64,000 nucleotides of DNA from Nostoc desertorum CM1-VF14 (GTDB lineage Bacteria; Cyanobacteriota; Cyanobacteriia; Cyanobacteriales; Nostocaceae). The notes under the pieces are model-generated. The model was not told the DNA's origin. It searched no databases and saw nothing but the letters and a program-made list of their open reading frames with translations. A program made the translations under genes and the position numbers. Location of the stretch: the NCBI GenBank assembly GCA_019359245.1, contig JAHHHR010000024.1, positions 1-64,000 of the forward strand. The letters are read 5' to 3'. Below, one piece after another: positions 8,204 through 17,912 of this stretch (position 1 is the stretch's first letter; each line of letters begins with the position of its first letter).

Positions 8204-10075
8204 CTATCTGGTTGGTAACTCGGATACATTCTGATTATTAGCTTTTACAGGTAAAAATCCACCTGCCTGCATTTTCCATAACTTGTAGTAAGCACCACCC
8301 TTTGCCAACAGTTGGCTGTGGGTACCATCTTCAATAACGCGACCTTGGTCAAATACTAAAATGCGGTCTAGATGGGCGATCGTAGATAGTCGATGAGCTA
8401 CCACAATGACTGTTTTCTCATTCATCACCAAGTCTAGGGTGTCTTGAATCGCTTTTTCGGTGATCGAATCGAGGCTGGAAGTAGCTTCATCTAGGATCAA
8501 GATTGGTGCATCTTTGAGAATTACGCGGGCGATGGCAATGCGCTGTCTCTGTCCTCCCGATAGTTTGACACCACGTTCACCCACCAGCGAATGATAACCT
8601 TCTTTGATCTGGGCAATGAAATCGTGAGCATGAGCTTTTCGTGCCGCCTTGATCACTTCCTCATCGGTGGCATCCAGTCGTCCGTAACGAATATTTTCCA
8701 TCAATGTCCGATGGAATAAAGAAGGGTCTTGGGGAATCAAGCTAATTTGAGCGTGGAGAGCCTCTTGAGTCATATCACCAATATTCACCCCATCAATGAT
8801 AATCTGTCCCGATTGGGGGTCAAATACACGCAAAATCAGATTGACGAAAGTAGATTTTCCTGAGCCGGAAAAGCCTACTAGTCCTACACGCTGACCTGAT
8901 TGAATGGTGACAGAAAGGTTCTGAAAAACTTGCTTTCCTTCTAAGTAACTGAAATTGACTTGGCGAAATTCAATCTTACCTTGAGTGATTGAATGAGCGA
9001 TCGCTTCATCTTGATCAATCAGTTCATGGGGTTGAATAATAGTTAAAACACCATTGGCAATATTCCCGATATGTTCAAATATTTCGAGAAACCGTCGGCT
9101 CAAATTACGGGCTTCACTGATAATTAACAGTGATAAACTAGTTGCTACCACAAAATCAGCAGCTGTGATCGCTCCTTGATTCCACAGAGAGAGCGAGTAA
9201 TACAGAGTACCGACTTTCAGAATGGCTGCTGAAATAAACTGAAACCAACGAATTCGCTCCGAGTACCAGTTGGACTTTCTCACCTCTTTGAGTTCGAGCC
9301 TTAATTGCTCATTCAAATAGCGTCGTTCAAAACCCAGACGAGCAAATAGTCGGCTACTGGTGAGATTTGTGATTGCATCTACAATAATCCCAGTTGTCTC
9401 ACTTCTGGCGGCTGCGGCTTTTTGGGAGTAAATTCGGCAGCGAGTTGCCAGCCAAAACGAAATACTGATGAAGCAAACTGCCCATAACCCTACGAATGCA
9501 GCCAGTGGAGGATAGACGCGATACAGTAATATCGTGGAGACTATATACACAATGATGACGGACATAAATTCCGAAATCAGCATTTGCATCGTCTGAGTCA
9601 CACCTAGAGAGGTTTCGCCGATGCGATGTGCTAATGCCCCCGCAAAACTACTGCTGAAGTAACGATGTGAATGGTGCTGCAAGTAAGCATACAAGGAGCG
9701 GACTATGTGCTGTCGGTGGATCGGATGGAGAATAGTCATCAACAGTCCAGCCGATCGCCCAAATATCACTTCTCCTAAACTCAAAGCAGTGAACAGGATT
9801 ACGGGTTGCCTGATAGCATCAAGAATGGGCTGGCTGTTGTCAGGCGATCGCGTCACACTCCTGATAATTTCGCCAATGGCATAAGGCAACATAATACCGC
9901 AGGTTGCGTGTATTGCCTCCAGGATTATTATTGCCAGATACCACCAACGGAACTGATTAACGAAATAACAAATGAACTTAAATGGAGTTTCTGGCAAGGC
10001 TGGTGCATCGGCAGCACGTTGAAAAATTTTAACCTTACGAACCTTTTTGGGCATGAATACTGAATTAATCTCCAT
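8204..10075 (-). CDS. ABC exporter, fused membrane and ATPase domains
   Basis: 623 residues. Six transmembrane segments are expected in the first 330 residues. A complete nucleotide-binding domain follows: Walker A GFSGSGKST, signature LSGGQRQR, Walker B ILILDEATS and the H-loop in VVAHRLS. It would act as a dimeric exporter in the inner membrane (MsbA/multidrug type). Its start lies 2 bases past the stop of the aldo/keto reductase, so the two are probably co-transcribed. An alternative start is M8 at 10054. The substrate cannot be told from sequence. Confidence 0.9.
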   Translation of the reverse strand: MEINSVFMPKKVRKVKIFQRAADAPALPETPFKFICYFVNQFRWWYLAIIILEAIHATCGIMLPYAIGEIIRSVTRSPDNSQPILDAIRQPVILFTALSLGEVIFGRSAGLLMTILHPIHRQHIVRSLYAYLQHHSHRYFSSSFAGALAHRIGETSLGVTQTMQMLISEFMSVIIVYIVSTILLYRVYPPLAAFVGLWAVCFISISFWLATRCRIYSQKAAAARSETTGIIVDAITNLTSSRLFARLGFERRYLNEQLRLELKEVRKSNWYSERIRWFQFISAAILKVGTLYYSLSLWNQGAITAADFVVATSLSLLIISEARNLSRRFLEIFEHIGNIANGVLTIIQPHELIDQDEAIAHSITQGKIEFRQVNFSYLEGKQVFQNLSVTIQSGQRVGLVGFSGSGKSTFVNLILRVFDPQSGQIIIDGVNIGDMTQEALHAQISLIPQDPSLFHRTLMENIRYGRLDATDEEVIKAARKAHAHDFIAQIKEGYHSLVGERGVKLSGGQRQRIAIARVILKDAPILILDEATSSLDSITEKAIQDTLDLVMNEKTVIVVAHRLSTIAHLDRILVFDQGRVIEDGTHSQLLAKGGAYYKLWKMQAGGFLPVKANNQNVSELPTR

Positions 10076-10077
10076 AC

Positions 10078-11073
10078 CTAACGTAGAGAATCTCCCCTGC
10101 GGTATTCGGCGGTGATTTCGTCTAATTTTTGCTTCAAATTGTCGTCAAGCTTAAGCTCTATAGCCTTGAGAGTATCAAAAAGTTGTTCTGGACGACTAGC
10201 ACCAATAATAGGCGCAGTAATCACAGGATTAGCCAGTACCCAAGCTACCGCTAGGGTAGTAAGGGAAACTCCAGCTAGATCCGCCACTATGCGTAATTCC
10301 TCGACAGTATTAAACTGGCGATCGTGCCAGTAACGTTCTTGATAACGTTCTGCGGCAGTACCCAAGGTAAAACGGCTGCCTGATGTAGGGCCTTGAGCAA
10401 TACTGTGTTTGCCTGTGAGTAAACCACCTGCTAAGGGATTGTAAGAAATTACGCCTAGTCCTTCTTCTTGCACTAAAGGCAATAGTTCTCGTTCAATTTC
10501 ACGGAATAGGAGATTATAACGCGGTTGAATCGAAACGAAGCGAGTTAAATTACGCACATCGGCTCGACCCAAGGCGCGGCTGAGTCGGTAGGCTAAGAAG
10601 TTAGAAACCCCGATATATCTCACTTTACCAGCACGCACTACGATATCTAATGCTTCTAAAGTTTCATCCAGAGGGGTAGAGGCATCGTCGGAGTGCAATT
10701 GGTATAAGTCAACATAATCGGTTCCCAATCTTCTGAGGGAAGCATCAATAGCATCAAGAATATGTTTGCGTGAAGCACCCTGATCCCAAGGTGCAGGGCC
10801 GACTCGTCCCACGCATTTGGTAGCTAAAATGAAATGCTCGCGTTTGCCTTTAAGCCAGCGTCCGACAATTTCCTCTGTCCGTCCAGCTGTAGTCAGTCCA
10901 CCGCCAAGGGGATAAACGTCGGCTGTATCTAGAAAGTTAATTCCCGCATCGGCTGCGGTATCGAGAATCTGTCTGGAAATTTCTTCGTCGATTTGCAAGC
11001 CGAAGGTCATTGTGCCAAGACAGAGACGGGAAACGCTCAATCCAGTTTGACCGAGCTTAGTTGTTGGTGTCAT
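10078..11073 (-). CDS. Aldo/keto reductase
   Basis: About 331 residues from MTPTTKLGQTGLSVSRLCLG. A TTG start at 11118 would add 15 low-complexity residues and overlap the esterase stop. The ATG at 11073 matches the family start, though it lacks a strong ribosome binding site. Catalytic residues are visible as Asp and Tyr in FLDTADVYP, Lys in LATKCVGR and His in YQLHSDDA. NADP-binding APIIGASRPEQL is near the C terminus. Only about 30% of residues look shared with the reductase at 2300. It is part of the leftward organosulfur-type operon. Confidence 0.88.
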   Translation of the reverse strand: MTPTTKLGQTGLSVSRLCLGTMTFGLQIDEEISRQILDTAADAGINFLDTADVYPLGGGLTTAGRTEEIVGRWLKGKREHFILATKCVGRVGPAPWDQGASRKHILDAIDASLRRLGTDYVDLYQLHSDDASTPLDETLEALDIVVRAGKVRYIGVSNFLAYRLSRALGRADVRNLTRFVSIQPRYNLLFREIERELLPLVQEEGLGVISYNPLAGGLLTGKHSIAQGPTSGSRFTLGTAAERYQERYWHDRQFNTVEELRIVADLAGVSLTTLAVAWVLANPVITAPIIGASRPEQLFDTLKAIELKLDDNLKQKLDEITAEYRRGDSLR

Positions 11074-11110
11074 GTTAAGAGGTGATGGTGATTGAGACTG
11101 GGGATTGTGC

Positions 11111-11779
11111 TTATGCAACTACAGAAACTTGACGACGCTTTTGTGAACCTAACCATTGTTGCAATTTCGGGTCACTGTATACTTCATCAGCAATAAAATG
11201 ATCGCCATCAGGCAGCAATGTAAAATCTACTGTTCCCCCCGCTTTGCGTAAGGTATTGACAATCTGTTCCACATCTTCAACAGAAAGCTTTTCGTCCTTT
11301 CCGCCTTGGAATATTTGGATGGGAATATTTTTCAGTGCGACTAATTGGGTTTCTTCTAATGTTTTGGGTACACGACCTGAAACTGCCACTAGACCAGCAA
11401 AACGATCAGGATGGGAAGCAGCAATGTGCCAAGCTCCAGCTGTACCTAAGCTGAACCCAGACAAAATCACGCGGGACGGATCAATCGCTTGGGAGGCAAT
11501 GAGATCATCAAGCAAAGCAATTACATCTGCTTCTCGATCTATCCAAGTCTGTTCTTCTGGAAGTTGAGGAGCAGCAAAGGCATAAGGTAAGCGGCTAGAC
11601 GAATCCACGAAACGAGGTAAACCCCATTTCAGCAGCACATTTATATCTGTGCCCCGATCGCGCGCTCCGTGCAGAAACAACACAAGGGGCGCGGGTTGAT
11701 TAGCATAGGCAGAGACAGGTGAAAAAAGATAAGGCAAGGAACCATTGCTGGTGTTAAGAGAATGGTGTTCGACGGGCAT
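11111..11779 (-). CDS. Alpha/beta hydrolase (phospholipase/carboxylesterase or poly(3-hydroxybutyrate) depolymerase-like)
   Basis: 222 residues. The catalytic Ser sits in GFSLGTAG, with Asp in FQGGKDEKLS and His in LPDGDHF. The oxyanion segment is LFLHGARDRG. No signal peptide, so it is cytoplasmic. It would hydrolyse an ester or thioester released in the pathway of the surrounding operon. It is separated from the amidohydrolase at 12021 by 240 bases that carry a dispersed repeat. Confidence 0.85.
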   Translation of the reverse strand: MPVEHHSLNTSNGSLPYLFSPVSAYANQPAPLVLFLHGARDRGTDINVLLKWGLPRFVDSSSRLPYAFAAPQLPEEQTWIDREADVIALLDDLIASQAIDPSRVILSGFSLGTAGAWHIAASHPDRFAGLVAVSGRVPKTLEETQLVALKNIPIQIFQGGKDEKLSVEDVEQIVNTLRKAGGTVDFTLLPDGDHFIADEVYSDPKLQQWLGSQKRRQVSVVA

Positions 11780-11831
11780 AATTTTGATTCCTAGATTTTA
11801 GAGCGCAATAAACTTTTCTGTTCCTTACTTT

Positions 11832-11899
11832 CTTTGCGTTCTCCGTGTCTCTGTGGTTCGTAGGGTAAATAAACCGCAGAGGCGCAGAGAACACAGAGA
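11832..11899. repeat. Dispersed hairpin repeat
   Basis: CTCTGTGGTT near 11850 and AACCGCAGAG near 11872 form an imperfect hairpin. The flanks TTTGCGTTCTCCGTG and GCGCAGAGAACACAGAG extend the pairing. Sequences of this type are scattered between cyanobacterial genes. Inside a same-strand gene run it may attenuate transcription. Confidence 0.6.
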
Positions 11900-12020
11900 T
11901 ACCAATTCTTCGTTTCGCTGGTGGTTCGTAGTGATCGCCCCACTAAGCAACCGATCGACAAATTAACCAGTACTAGCGATCGCAAAGAAGAAGGGAATAT
12001 AGCTATTCCTTACTCATCCC

Positions 12021-13559
12021 TTACGCCGTCACCAAATTCTTATTTACTTGTGGAGATTCGATGTTACCTACCTTGGATTCAACCGCCGTACCCTTGAAGA
12101 AGTCAGGATTGGCTTGAGTATAGAACTTGTAAGGATTAGTGAATACATAGTCCTTGAAGTCAGCCTTAGAAATCACACCTTCTTGTACCAAATCCCAGCT
12201 TTCGGCTAAGGGGTCGGTCAAGTCTGGCACATCCCAATGACCAACATCCGAAGAATAAATGGCGTTGATTTTCACACCCAAGGGATTAGCTTTGTCATTG
12301 AATGCTGCGGCTATGGTGCGGTCATCAGACTCGGAACCAAAGAAGAAACTGTTCACCCAGCGATCGCGAATGTCTTCAATAGTTTCAATCCCGGCTGCGG
12401 CAAAGTCTTCAAGTTCACTACCAACGGGTGAGCGGCTATGACGGTTAAAGGAAGAACCCAGTACACTCTTGGTCAATTCCTCTTTGCTGAGGGAATGTCC
12501 TTGAGTAATTTCACCCCCGAAGCGTTCAAACAACTCGAATAACTCATCGGGATTAGCATTATCTGGGTTGTAGTTTTGTAGTCCCTGAAGATTGCGCTTA
12601 GAGAAACGATCCACCAAATGAATGTAAACGTGAGCGCCCCAATCCGCACCACCTTCGAGCATGGCTACGCGCAACTGGGGAAAACGCTTGGTCACACCAC
12701 CAAAGAACAGTGCCTTAGCAAATGCTTGGGAACCATCGGCAAAGTGACCGATGTGGTTGTTCATGTAGTTACTGATGGAGGAGCGTCCAGTCCAACCTTG
12801 ACTACCATAATGGGTAGTAATAGGTACGCCTAATTCAACTGCCTTAGCCCAGAACGGATCGTAGTCATATTCACTATCCAGTCCATAAAAGTCGATATAA
12901 GAAGCATATTTGGCGATTTCTGGGAATTGATCGGCAGGATATTTATCTGCGATCGCTTTAATTGGGCGTTTTACACCACCGGAGATATTTGCCACTTTAA
13001 GACCCAGTGTTTTTACGGCAAACTCTAATTCCTCAATGGCTTCTTGAGGATTACTCATGGGGATGCCAGCTACTGGTGTGAGGCGATCGCTATATTTGCG
13101 GTAGAGGTCAGCATGATAATGATTGACTGCCCGTTGCAATGCTTGACGGTTCTCTGAACTGGCTCCAGCCGGTGCTAAGACGTTATTGGGGAATAACACT
13201 GAATAATCTGATCCTTGCTCCGCCTGACGTTCATAGAACAATTCGGGCAAAGTGTAAGTAGCGAGATCCAACGTGTTACGAGTAACTCTAGCCCACCAAG
13301 GTGATCGAATTGTCCGGTTATATTGACGTTCTTCTGGAGTTTGCTGATACCAATCTTTACCATTGCTCTTGGAGTTGAGACGAGAGGCTTCCGCCTTACG
13401 CAATTCGTCTACCAGTTTCGAGCCACCGTATTTAGCAATATAATCCTCAAGCGCCGGAGTGAAATCATTGGTATGAACATCGGTGTCAATGATTGGATAA
13501 TCAAGAGTGGCTTTAATGGCGGCGGAGCGGGATGTTTTCAATCTGCTATATTCAGTCAT
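12021..13559 (-). CDS. Amidohydrolase-2 family metal-dependent hydrolase, copy 1
   Basis: 512 residues. The N-terminal PIIDTDVHTND holds the first metal-binding Asp/His motif. ITTHYGSQG supplies a further His, and SSDVGHWDVPD near residue 430 gives the C-terminal Asp region of the TIM-barrel ACMSD-like group. The family hydrolyses or decarboxylates organic acids and amides using one metal ion. It shares layout and many motifs with the protein at 16009 (DTDVHT, FWAKAVELGV, HIGHFADGSQAFAKALFFGGVT). It starts 76 bases after the flavin monooxygenase gene, with AAGGAAAAAAAC before the ATG. Confidence 0.85.
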   Translation of the reverse strand: MTEYSRLKTSRSAAIKATLDYPIIDTDVHTNDFTPALEDYIAKYGGSKLVDELRKAEASRLNSKSNGKDWYQQTPEERQYNRTIRSPWWARVTRNTLDLATYTLPELFYERQAEQGSDYSVLFPNNVLAPAGASSENRQALQRAVNHYHADLYRKYSDRLTPVAGIPMSNPQEAIEELEFAVKTLGLKVANISGGVKRPIKAIADKYPADQFPEIAKYASYIDFYGLDSEYDYDPFWAKAVELGVPITTHYGSQGWTGRSSISNYMNNHIGHFADGSQAFAKALFFGGVTKRFPQLRVAMLEGGADWGAHVYIHLVDRFSKRNLQGLQNYNPDNANPDELFELFERFGGEITQGHSLSKEELTKSVLGSSFNRHSRSPVGSELEDFAAAGIETIEDIRDRWVNSFFFGSESDDRTIAAAFNDKANPLGVKINAIYSSDVGHWDVPDLTDPLAESWDLVQEGVISKADFKDYVFTNPYKFYTQANPDFFKGTAVESKVGNIESPQVNKNLVTA

Positions 13560-13635
13560 GTTTTTTTCCTTGAAAAAATTACAAGTTGTTCTGATATCTC
13601 TGTGCTTTGCAAATATGCAAAGAAAGCCGGAAAAT

Positions 13636-15000
13636 TTACGCTAAAACTAATCTCTCTTCCACTTGTTTAGCGGCGAAACGATTACCAGGACGACGTAGCC
13701 CCAGGTTTTCACGTAAGGTACTACCCTCGTATTCAGTGCGGAATAAACCCCGCTTTTGGAGAACAGGGACAACTAAGTTAACGAAGTCATCCAACCCTGT
13801 AGGCAAAATTGGCGGCATGATATTAAAGCCATCTGCTGCACCATTGTTGAACCATTCTTCTAATTGGTCAGCAATACTTTCAGGAGTACCAAGTATGGTG
13901 CGATGACCTCTTGCAGTAGCCAGAGCAAGATATAACTGGCGCAGCGTCAAAGTCCCACGAGTCGCCAAATTTTTAACTAGTTTCAGACGACTCTTGTTAT
14001 TGTTGGTGTCGCTGGGCAGTTCGGGAGCCAAATCATCTAGGGAATATTTAGACAAATCGACACCTTTGTAATAATTCCGCAAAATGCCCCAAGCTACATC
14101 GGGATGAATCAATGATTGTAAGAATTCATACTTCTCTTGAGCTTCTTCCTCAGTTCTGCCAATTATTGGGAAAGCCCCAGGCATGATTTTGAGATCGTCT
14201 GGAGAACGTCCATATTGCGCCAGCCTACCTTTGACATCAGCGTAAAATTCTTGGGCATCGGCTAGGGTTTGATTGGCAGTGAAAATTACCTCAGCAGTCC
14301 GCGCAGCTAAGTCTCGCCCGGCTTCCGAAGCTCCAGCTTGCACAATTACCGGATAACCTTGGGGTGGACGACCGACGTTCAAGGGGCCTTTGACAGAAAA
14401 ATGTTTACCTTTGTGGTTGAGTATATGCAGTTTATTCGGATCGAAATAAATCCCAGATTCTCTGTCGCGAATAAAAGCATCGTCGTCCCAGCTATCCCAC
14501 AATCCTTTCACCACTTCCACAAACTCTTGGGCACGTTCATAACGCTGGCTGTGTTCCGGATGATGCTCAAGACCAAAATTACCTGCGGCATTTTCATTAC
14601 CTGTGGTGACGACATTCCACCCCGCTCTACCTTGACTCAAGTGATCTAGAGAGGCAAACTTACGTGCTAGGGTGTAGGGCTGTTCATAAGTAGTTGAAGC
14701 GGTGGAAATAAAGCCGATATTTCGGGTTACGGAAGATAAAGCAGAAAAAAGAGTGACTGGCTCGAAATGGACAAGTTTACCATTGCGTATCTGAATTTCC
14801 GGCGCATCGCCCCAAACTCCTGGGCTGTCTGCCAAAAAAACTGCATCAAATAAGCCACGTTGGGCTGTCTGGGTAATTTCTTTGTAATGCTCAAAGTTGA
14901 ATCCAGCGTCTATTTGTGCATCAGGGTGTCGCCATGCAGAAATATGGTGTCCGGTGGCTTGAATAAATGCACCTAAACGAAATTTGCGTGTTTTACTCAT
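13636..15000 (-). CDS. Flavin-dependent monooxygenase, NtaA/SnaA/DszA group of the luciferase-like (LLM) family
   Basis: 454 residues, the usual length of this group. Characteristic segments are RLGAFIQATGHHISAWRHP, AQRGLFDAVFLADSPGVWGD and GRAGWNVVTTGNENAAGNFG. Members use FMNH2 from a separate reductase and O2 to attack C-N or C-S bonds, as in nitrilotriacetate or dibenzothiophene sulfone breakdown. Placed between two amidohydrolases and a methyltransferase, it is the most likely bond-cleaving enzyme of this operon. No flavin reductase is encoded beside it. Confidence 0.88.
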   Translation of the reverse strand: MSKTRKFRLGAFIQATGHHISAWRHPDAQIDAGFNFEHYKEITQTAQRGLFDAVFLADSPGVWGDAPEIQIRNGKLVHFEPVTLFSALSSVTRNIGFISTASTTYEQPYTLARKFASLDHLSQGRAGWNVVTTGNENAAGNFGLEHHPEHSQRYERAQEFVEVVKGLWDSWDDDAFIRDRESGIYFDPNKLHILNHKGKHFSVKGPLNVGRPPQGYPVIVQAGASEAGRDLAARTAEVIFTANQTLADAQEFYADVKGRLAQYGRSPDDLKIMPGAFPIIGRTEEEAQEKYEFLQSLIHPDVAWGILRNYYKGVDLSKYSLDDLAPELPSDTNNNKSRLKLVKNLATRGTLTLRQLYLALATARGHRTILGTPESIADQLEEWFNNGAADGFNIMPPILPTGLDDFVNLVVPVLQKRGLFRTEYEGSTLRENLGLRRPGNRFAAKQVEERLVLA

Positions 15001-15043
15001 TTGTGAATAGAAGTTTAAGTTTTGTATTTTTCTAGTGTGAGAG

Positions 15044-15856
15044 CTAGTTTTTCCAAACTACTTGGATGGTTGCTGTGAGTTCTTCTGTAAAGTGTCCAGA
15101 AGGCTCAACTGCTAATAGTGCTTCTTTGATATCTGCTTCAAATTCTTCGGCTTTATCGCCGTAGAAAATTTTCAGAGAAAAGGCTGTAGTGTATAAGTAA
15201 CCAAGATAGCTAGAGACTGTCCAGGACTTTTCAAAAGGCACTTTATAGAATTCTTGACGAGCAAATTTGGAATTGGCAATTACAACTTCGTGGGGAGGAT
15301 CAACTGGTTTACGAATACCTTGTCCTCGTTGTCCAGTTCGTCGTTCTTCACCTAACCATTTTTTCACTACTCCAATAACAGCTTGTTTCCAGGGTAAAGA
15401 GCTTTCCCAAGGGTTATCACCAGTGTTGAGTAGTGCTAAACCTCCATCATCGGTCAGCAATTCATAAAGGCGTTCCAGCACAACTTCTCGTTCCATCCAA
15501 TGGAAAGCTCTGCCAATGGTAGCTAGTTTAAATACCCCCAAACTAGGGTTAATTAGTTCGGCTCCTAGTTCTAACCAAGTAATATTGTTTGCTTCTTTGG
15601 CTGCTGCTTGCTGTTGTGCTTCTTTAAGCATCTCTGGATCTGGATCGATCGCAATCACTTCCTCAAATTTGGTTCGTAAGGGAATAGCAATTAATCCTGG
15701 CCCAGTACCCAAATCAAGGAGTCGTCCCTGACCATTGAGATGGAAAATCTCAACTAGTTTCTCAAATACTTCAGGTGGGTATTTAGTTCTATATTCAGCG
15801 TAAACCTGAGCTGCACCCTCAAATAATGTCGGGTCATAAGTGGAAAGTGTTTTCAT
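15044..15856 (-). CDS. Class I SAM-dependent methyltransferase
   Basis: 270 residues. Motif I is RLLDLGTGPGLIAIPL (about residue 43) and the acidic end of strand 2 is VIAIDPDPEML. The N-terminal AAQVYAEYRTKYPPEVFEKL is typical of small-molecule methyltransferases. It lies 43 bases upstream of the flavin monooxygenase gene. It may act on a thiol or acid intermediate, but the substrate is unknown. Confidence 0.85.
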   Translation of the reverse strand: MKTLSTYDPTLFEGAAQVYAEYRTKYPPEVFEKLVEIFHLNGQGRLLDLGTGPGLIAIPLRTKFEEVIAIDPDPEMLKEAQQQAAAKEANNITWLELGAELINPSLGVFKLATIGRAFHWMEREVVLERLYELLTDDGGLALLNTGDNPWESSLPWKQAVIGVVKKWLGEERRTGQRGQGIRKPVDPPHEVVIANSKFARQEFYKVPFEKSWTVSSYLGYLYTTAFSLKIFYGDKAEEFEADIKEALLAVEPSGHFTEELTATIQVVWKN

Positions 15857-15956
15857 GACCGAAAGATAGAAAATTTACTAGGAATGTAGAGTGGGAAAAT
15901 CCCACTCCACAGAACAGAGGAAATGGAACATGGACAGCTGTGGGAATAGGGTAATC

Positions 15957-15999
15957 AATTTTGGATTTTAGATTACAGTCCAATCCAAAATCTAAAATT
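15957..15999. repeat. Inverted repeat, possible terminator or dispersed repeat
   Basis: AATTTTGGATTTTAGATT at 15957-15974 and AATCCAAAATCTAAAATT at 15982-15999 pair imperfectly around a 7-base loop, with outer arms GGGAATAGGG and CCCTATTT. It lies right after the stop of the amidohydrolase ending at 16009. It may reduce read-through to the methyltransferase gene. Confidence 0.5.
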
Positions 16000-16008
16000 C
16001 CCTATTTC

Positions 16009-17499
16009 CTATTTTTGGCTTTCTTTCCCAGCTAAATATTCTGTTGCAGCTTTCTCAATCGCTGTACCCTTAAAGAAATCACGATTGAGGCTGGTATATA
16101 ACTCTAAAGGATGGGTAGATAAGAAATATCGCAAGTCTTCTTCGCTAAGAATGCCGCGTTCTACCATACTGTAAGCGTTGGAAGTAACGGCTGTAATGTC
16201 GGGTACATCCCAATGACCAGAATCAGAACCCAAGAAAGCTTTGACACGCTCGCCATAAGGATTAGCCTTTTGATGGAAGGCATAAGCTACACGAGCATCG
16301 TCTGATTCAGTGCCAAAGTAGAAGTGATTCAAAAAGCGATCGCGTACATCTTCAGCTTTGGTAATTCCCGCCGCCGCAAATTCGTTTAATTCGCCTGGAT
16401 CTTCAGGTGCAAAATATTTTCCGTGGAAACCTAAACCACTACCGATTTCATCAAAGCGATTTTGGAATTCTTTTCCACCGTAACGAGTAAATAATTCTCG
16501 TAATTCTTCCCGATTCACATTACCAGGATGATTGTTTTGTAAAATCTCTGGATTGCGAGTTTCCCAATGCCAGATAATATCGGTGTATAAGCTCGCACCC
16601 CAAGCCGAACCACCTTCTAGAAAGGCAAATTTTAGGTTAGGGAAACGATTAGTCACGCCACCAAAGAACAGTGCTTTGCAAAAAGCTTCAGCAGCCGAAG
16701 CAAAATGTCCAATGTGATTATATTGATAGTTAGAAATCGAGCGGCGAGATGTCCAACCCATACCAGAAGCGTGAGTAGTGGGGACAACTTTTAGTTCTAC
16801 GCACTTGGCCCAGAAGGGATCATAATCATAAGCGCTATCTAAGGCAAAGTTATCAATCCAAGTTGCTTCCCGTTGTACTTCTTCAGAGTAATTCTCGAAG
16901 CCAGGAATGACGCGGGTAACATAACCAGGAATTTGAATTGCTTTCAATCCCAGTTCTTTAACTGCATATTCCAATTCTGCTATCCCTTCTTCTGGTGTAT
17001 TGAGAGGAATAGTAGCAATGGGTGTAAGGCGGTCAGAGTAAGGACGGAATATCTCTGCATGGTAGAGGTTCGCAGCACGGCACACAGCACGCCGCATTTC
17101 TTCGTTCTTAATTTGCGGTGCTAAGGTTGCCAAATTAGGATACAGTACAGCAAAATCTGTCCCGGCTTCTTGCAAACGTTCATGCAGTAGCTTTGGCAAA
17201 GTGATTGTTGCAAGGTCTAAAGTGTTTTTTGTGGGACGGCCCCAGAACGGAGGACGAGCAGTGCGGTATGTGTGGCGTTCTTCTGGTGTTTGCTGGAACC
17301 AACGATAGCGACCAGCACCAGGTAGATGTTCTCGGAAACTATCGGCAATCTTAGAACCACCTACTTGAGCTAAATAGTCCAGAAAAGCAGGTTCAAATTC
17401 TTGGGTATGCACATCGGTATCGATGATGGGATAACCGAGTTGTTCCCGAATCTGGGCTGAACGAGACTTTTTGGTAGGACGTTCTAGTGCAACTGTCAT
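16009..17499 (-). CDS. Amidohydrolase-2 family metal-dependent hydrolase, copy 2
   Basis: 496 residues, first gene of the leftward run. PIIDTDVHTQEFEPAF carries the N-terminal metal motif, PTTHASGMGWT a later His, and GSDSGHWDVPDI the C-terminal Asp. It is clearly paralogous to the gene at 12021, but diverged enough that both were probably kept for different substrates. Operator site 4 lies 386 bases upstream and could drive it. The reaction is unknown; the family includes decarboxylases and amidases. Confidence 0.85.
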   Translation of the reverse strand: MTVALERPTKKSRSAQIREQLGYPIIDTDVHTQEFEPAFLDYLAQVGGSKIADSFREHLPGAGRYRWFQQTPEERHTYRTARPPFWGRPTKNTLDLATITLPKLLHERLQEAGTDFAVLYPNLATLAPQIKNEEMRRAVCRAANLYHAEIFRPYSDRLTPIATIPLNTPEEGIAELEYAVKELGLKAIQIPGYVTRVIPGFENYSEEVQREATWIDNFALDSAYDYDPFWAKCVELKVVPTTHASGMGWTSRRSISNYQYNHIGHFASAAEAFCKALFFGGVTNRFPNLKFAFLEGGSAWGASLYTDIIWHWETRNPEILQNNHPGNVNREELRELFTRYGGKEFQNRFDEIGSGLGFHGKYFAPEDPGELNEFAAAGITKAEDVRDRFLNHFYFGTESDDARVAYAFHQKANPYGERVKAFLGSDSGHWDVPDITAVTSNAYSMVERGILSEEDLRYFLSTHPLELYTSLNRDFFKGTAIEKAATEYLAGKESQK

Positions 17500-17692
17500 G
17501 ATTATCTCTCCATATCTATGTAATTATGGGAATTTTCACCAGATGTAAATTTGGTAAAAATTAAAACTTTCCAAGGGATAGCTCGATATCAGCCTGTGTT
17601 GTGAGAGGAGTTTGTCACACTAAGTTTTACGAATAGACCGAAAGTGCTGCTTACAAACTTGCAATAAGTTAGTGCGGCAAGATAAGAAGAGT

Positions 17693-17755
17693 TTATTGAT
17701 TTGCACAAAAGCTAGTGGCAGCTTGTTGATCTGATGCTGGTTGATTTGCGCTCAT
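17693..17755 (-). other. Possible 20-codon leader ORF upstream of the amidohydrolase operon
   Basis: ATG at 17753-17755 with AGAGGTGAAG 6 to 15 bases before it, and TAA at 17693-17695. It encodes 20 residues, Gln/Ala-rich with one Cys. It lies between operator site 4 and the amidohydrolase gene on the same strand. It could be a leader peptide or chance. No alternative hairpins were resolved. Confidence 0.25.
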
Positions 17756-17884
17756 GATCTTCACCTCTGATACTAAATTCTACTTTTGTCCAGCAATACT
17801 CATAAACAAAGGGCACTGCTGACTTCATAATCACACCGTCGGAATTATTCCTCTGTGCCTTACTGGTACTAGCTTTTCATTAAA

Positions 17885-17912
17885 ATACGGTTTTTTGATC
17901 GATTTATCGTTG
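17885..17912. promoter_or_regulatory. 28-bp palindromic operator, site 4
   Basis: Left half ATACGGTTTTTTG, spacer AT, right half CGATTTATCGTTG. It lies in a 964-base gene-free interval between divergent genes. On the minus strand it runs into TATTTTAAT, a possible -10 for the amidohydrolase operon. On the plus strand GATTAATTTAGTATGG follows. The remainder of the interval shows nothing else that I recognise apart from the short ORF at 17693. Confidence 0.65.
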
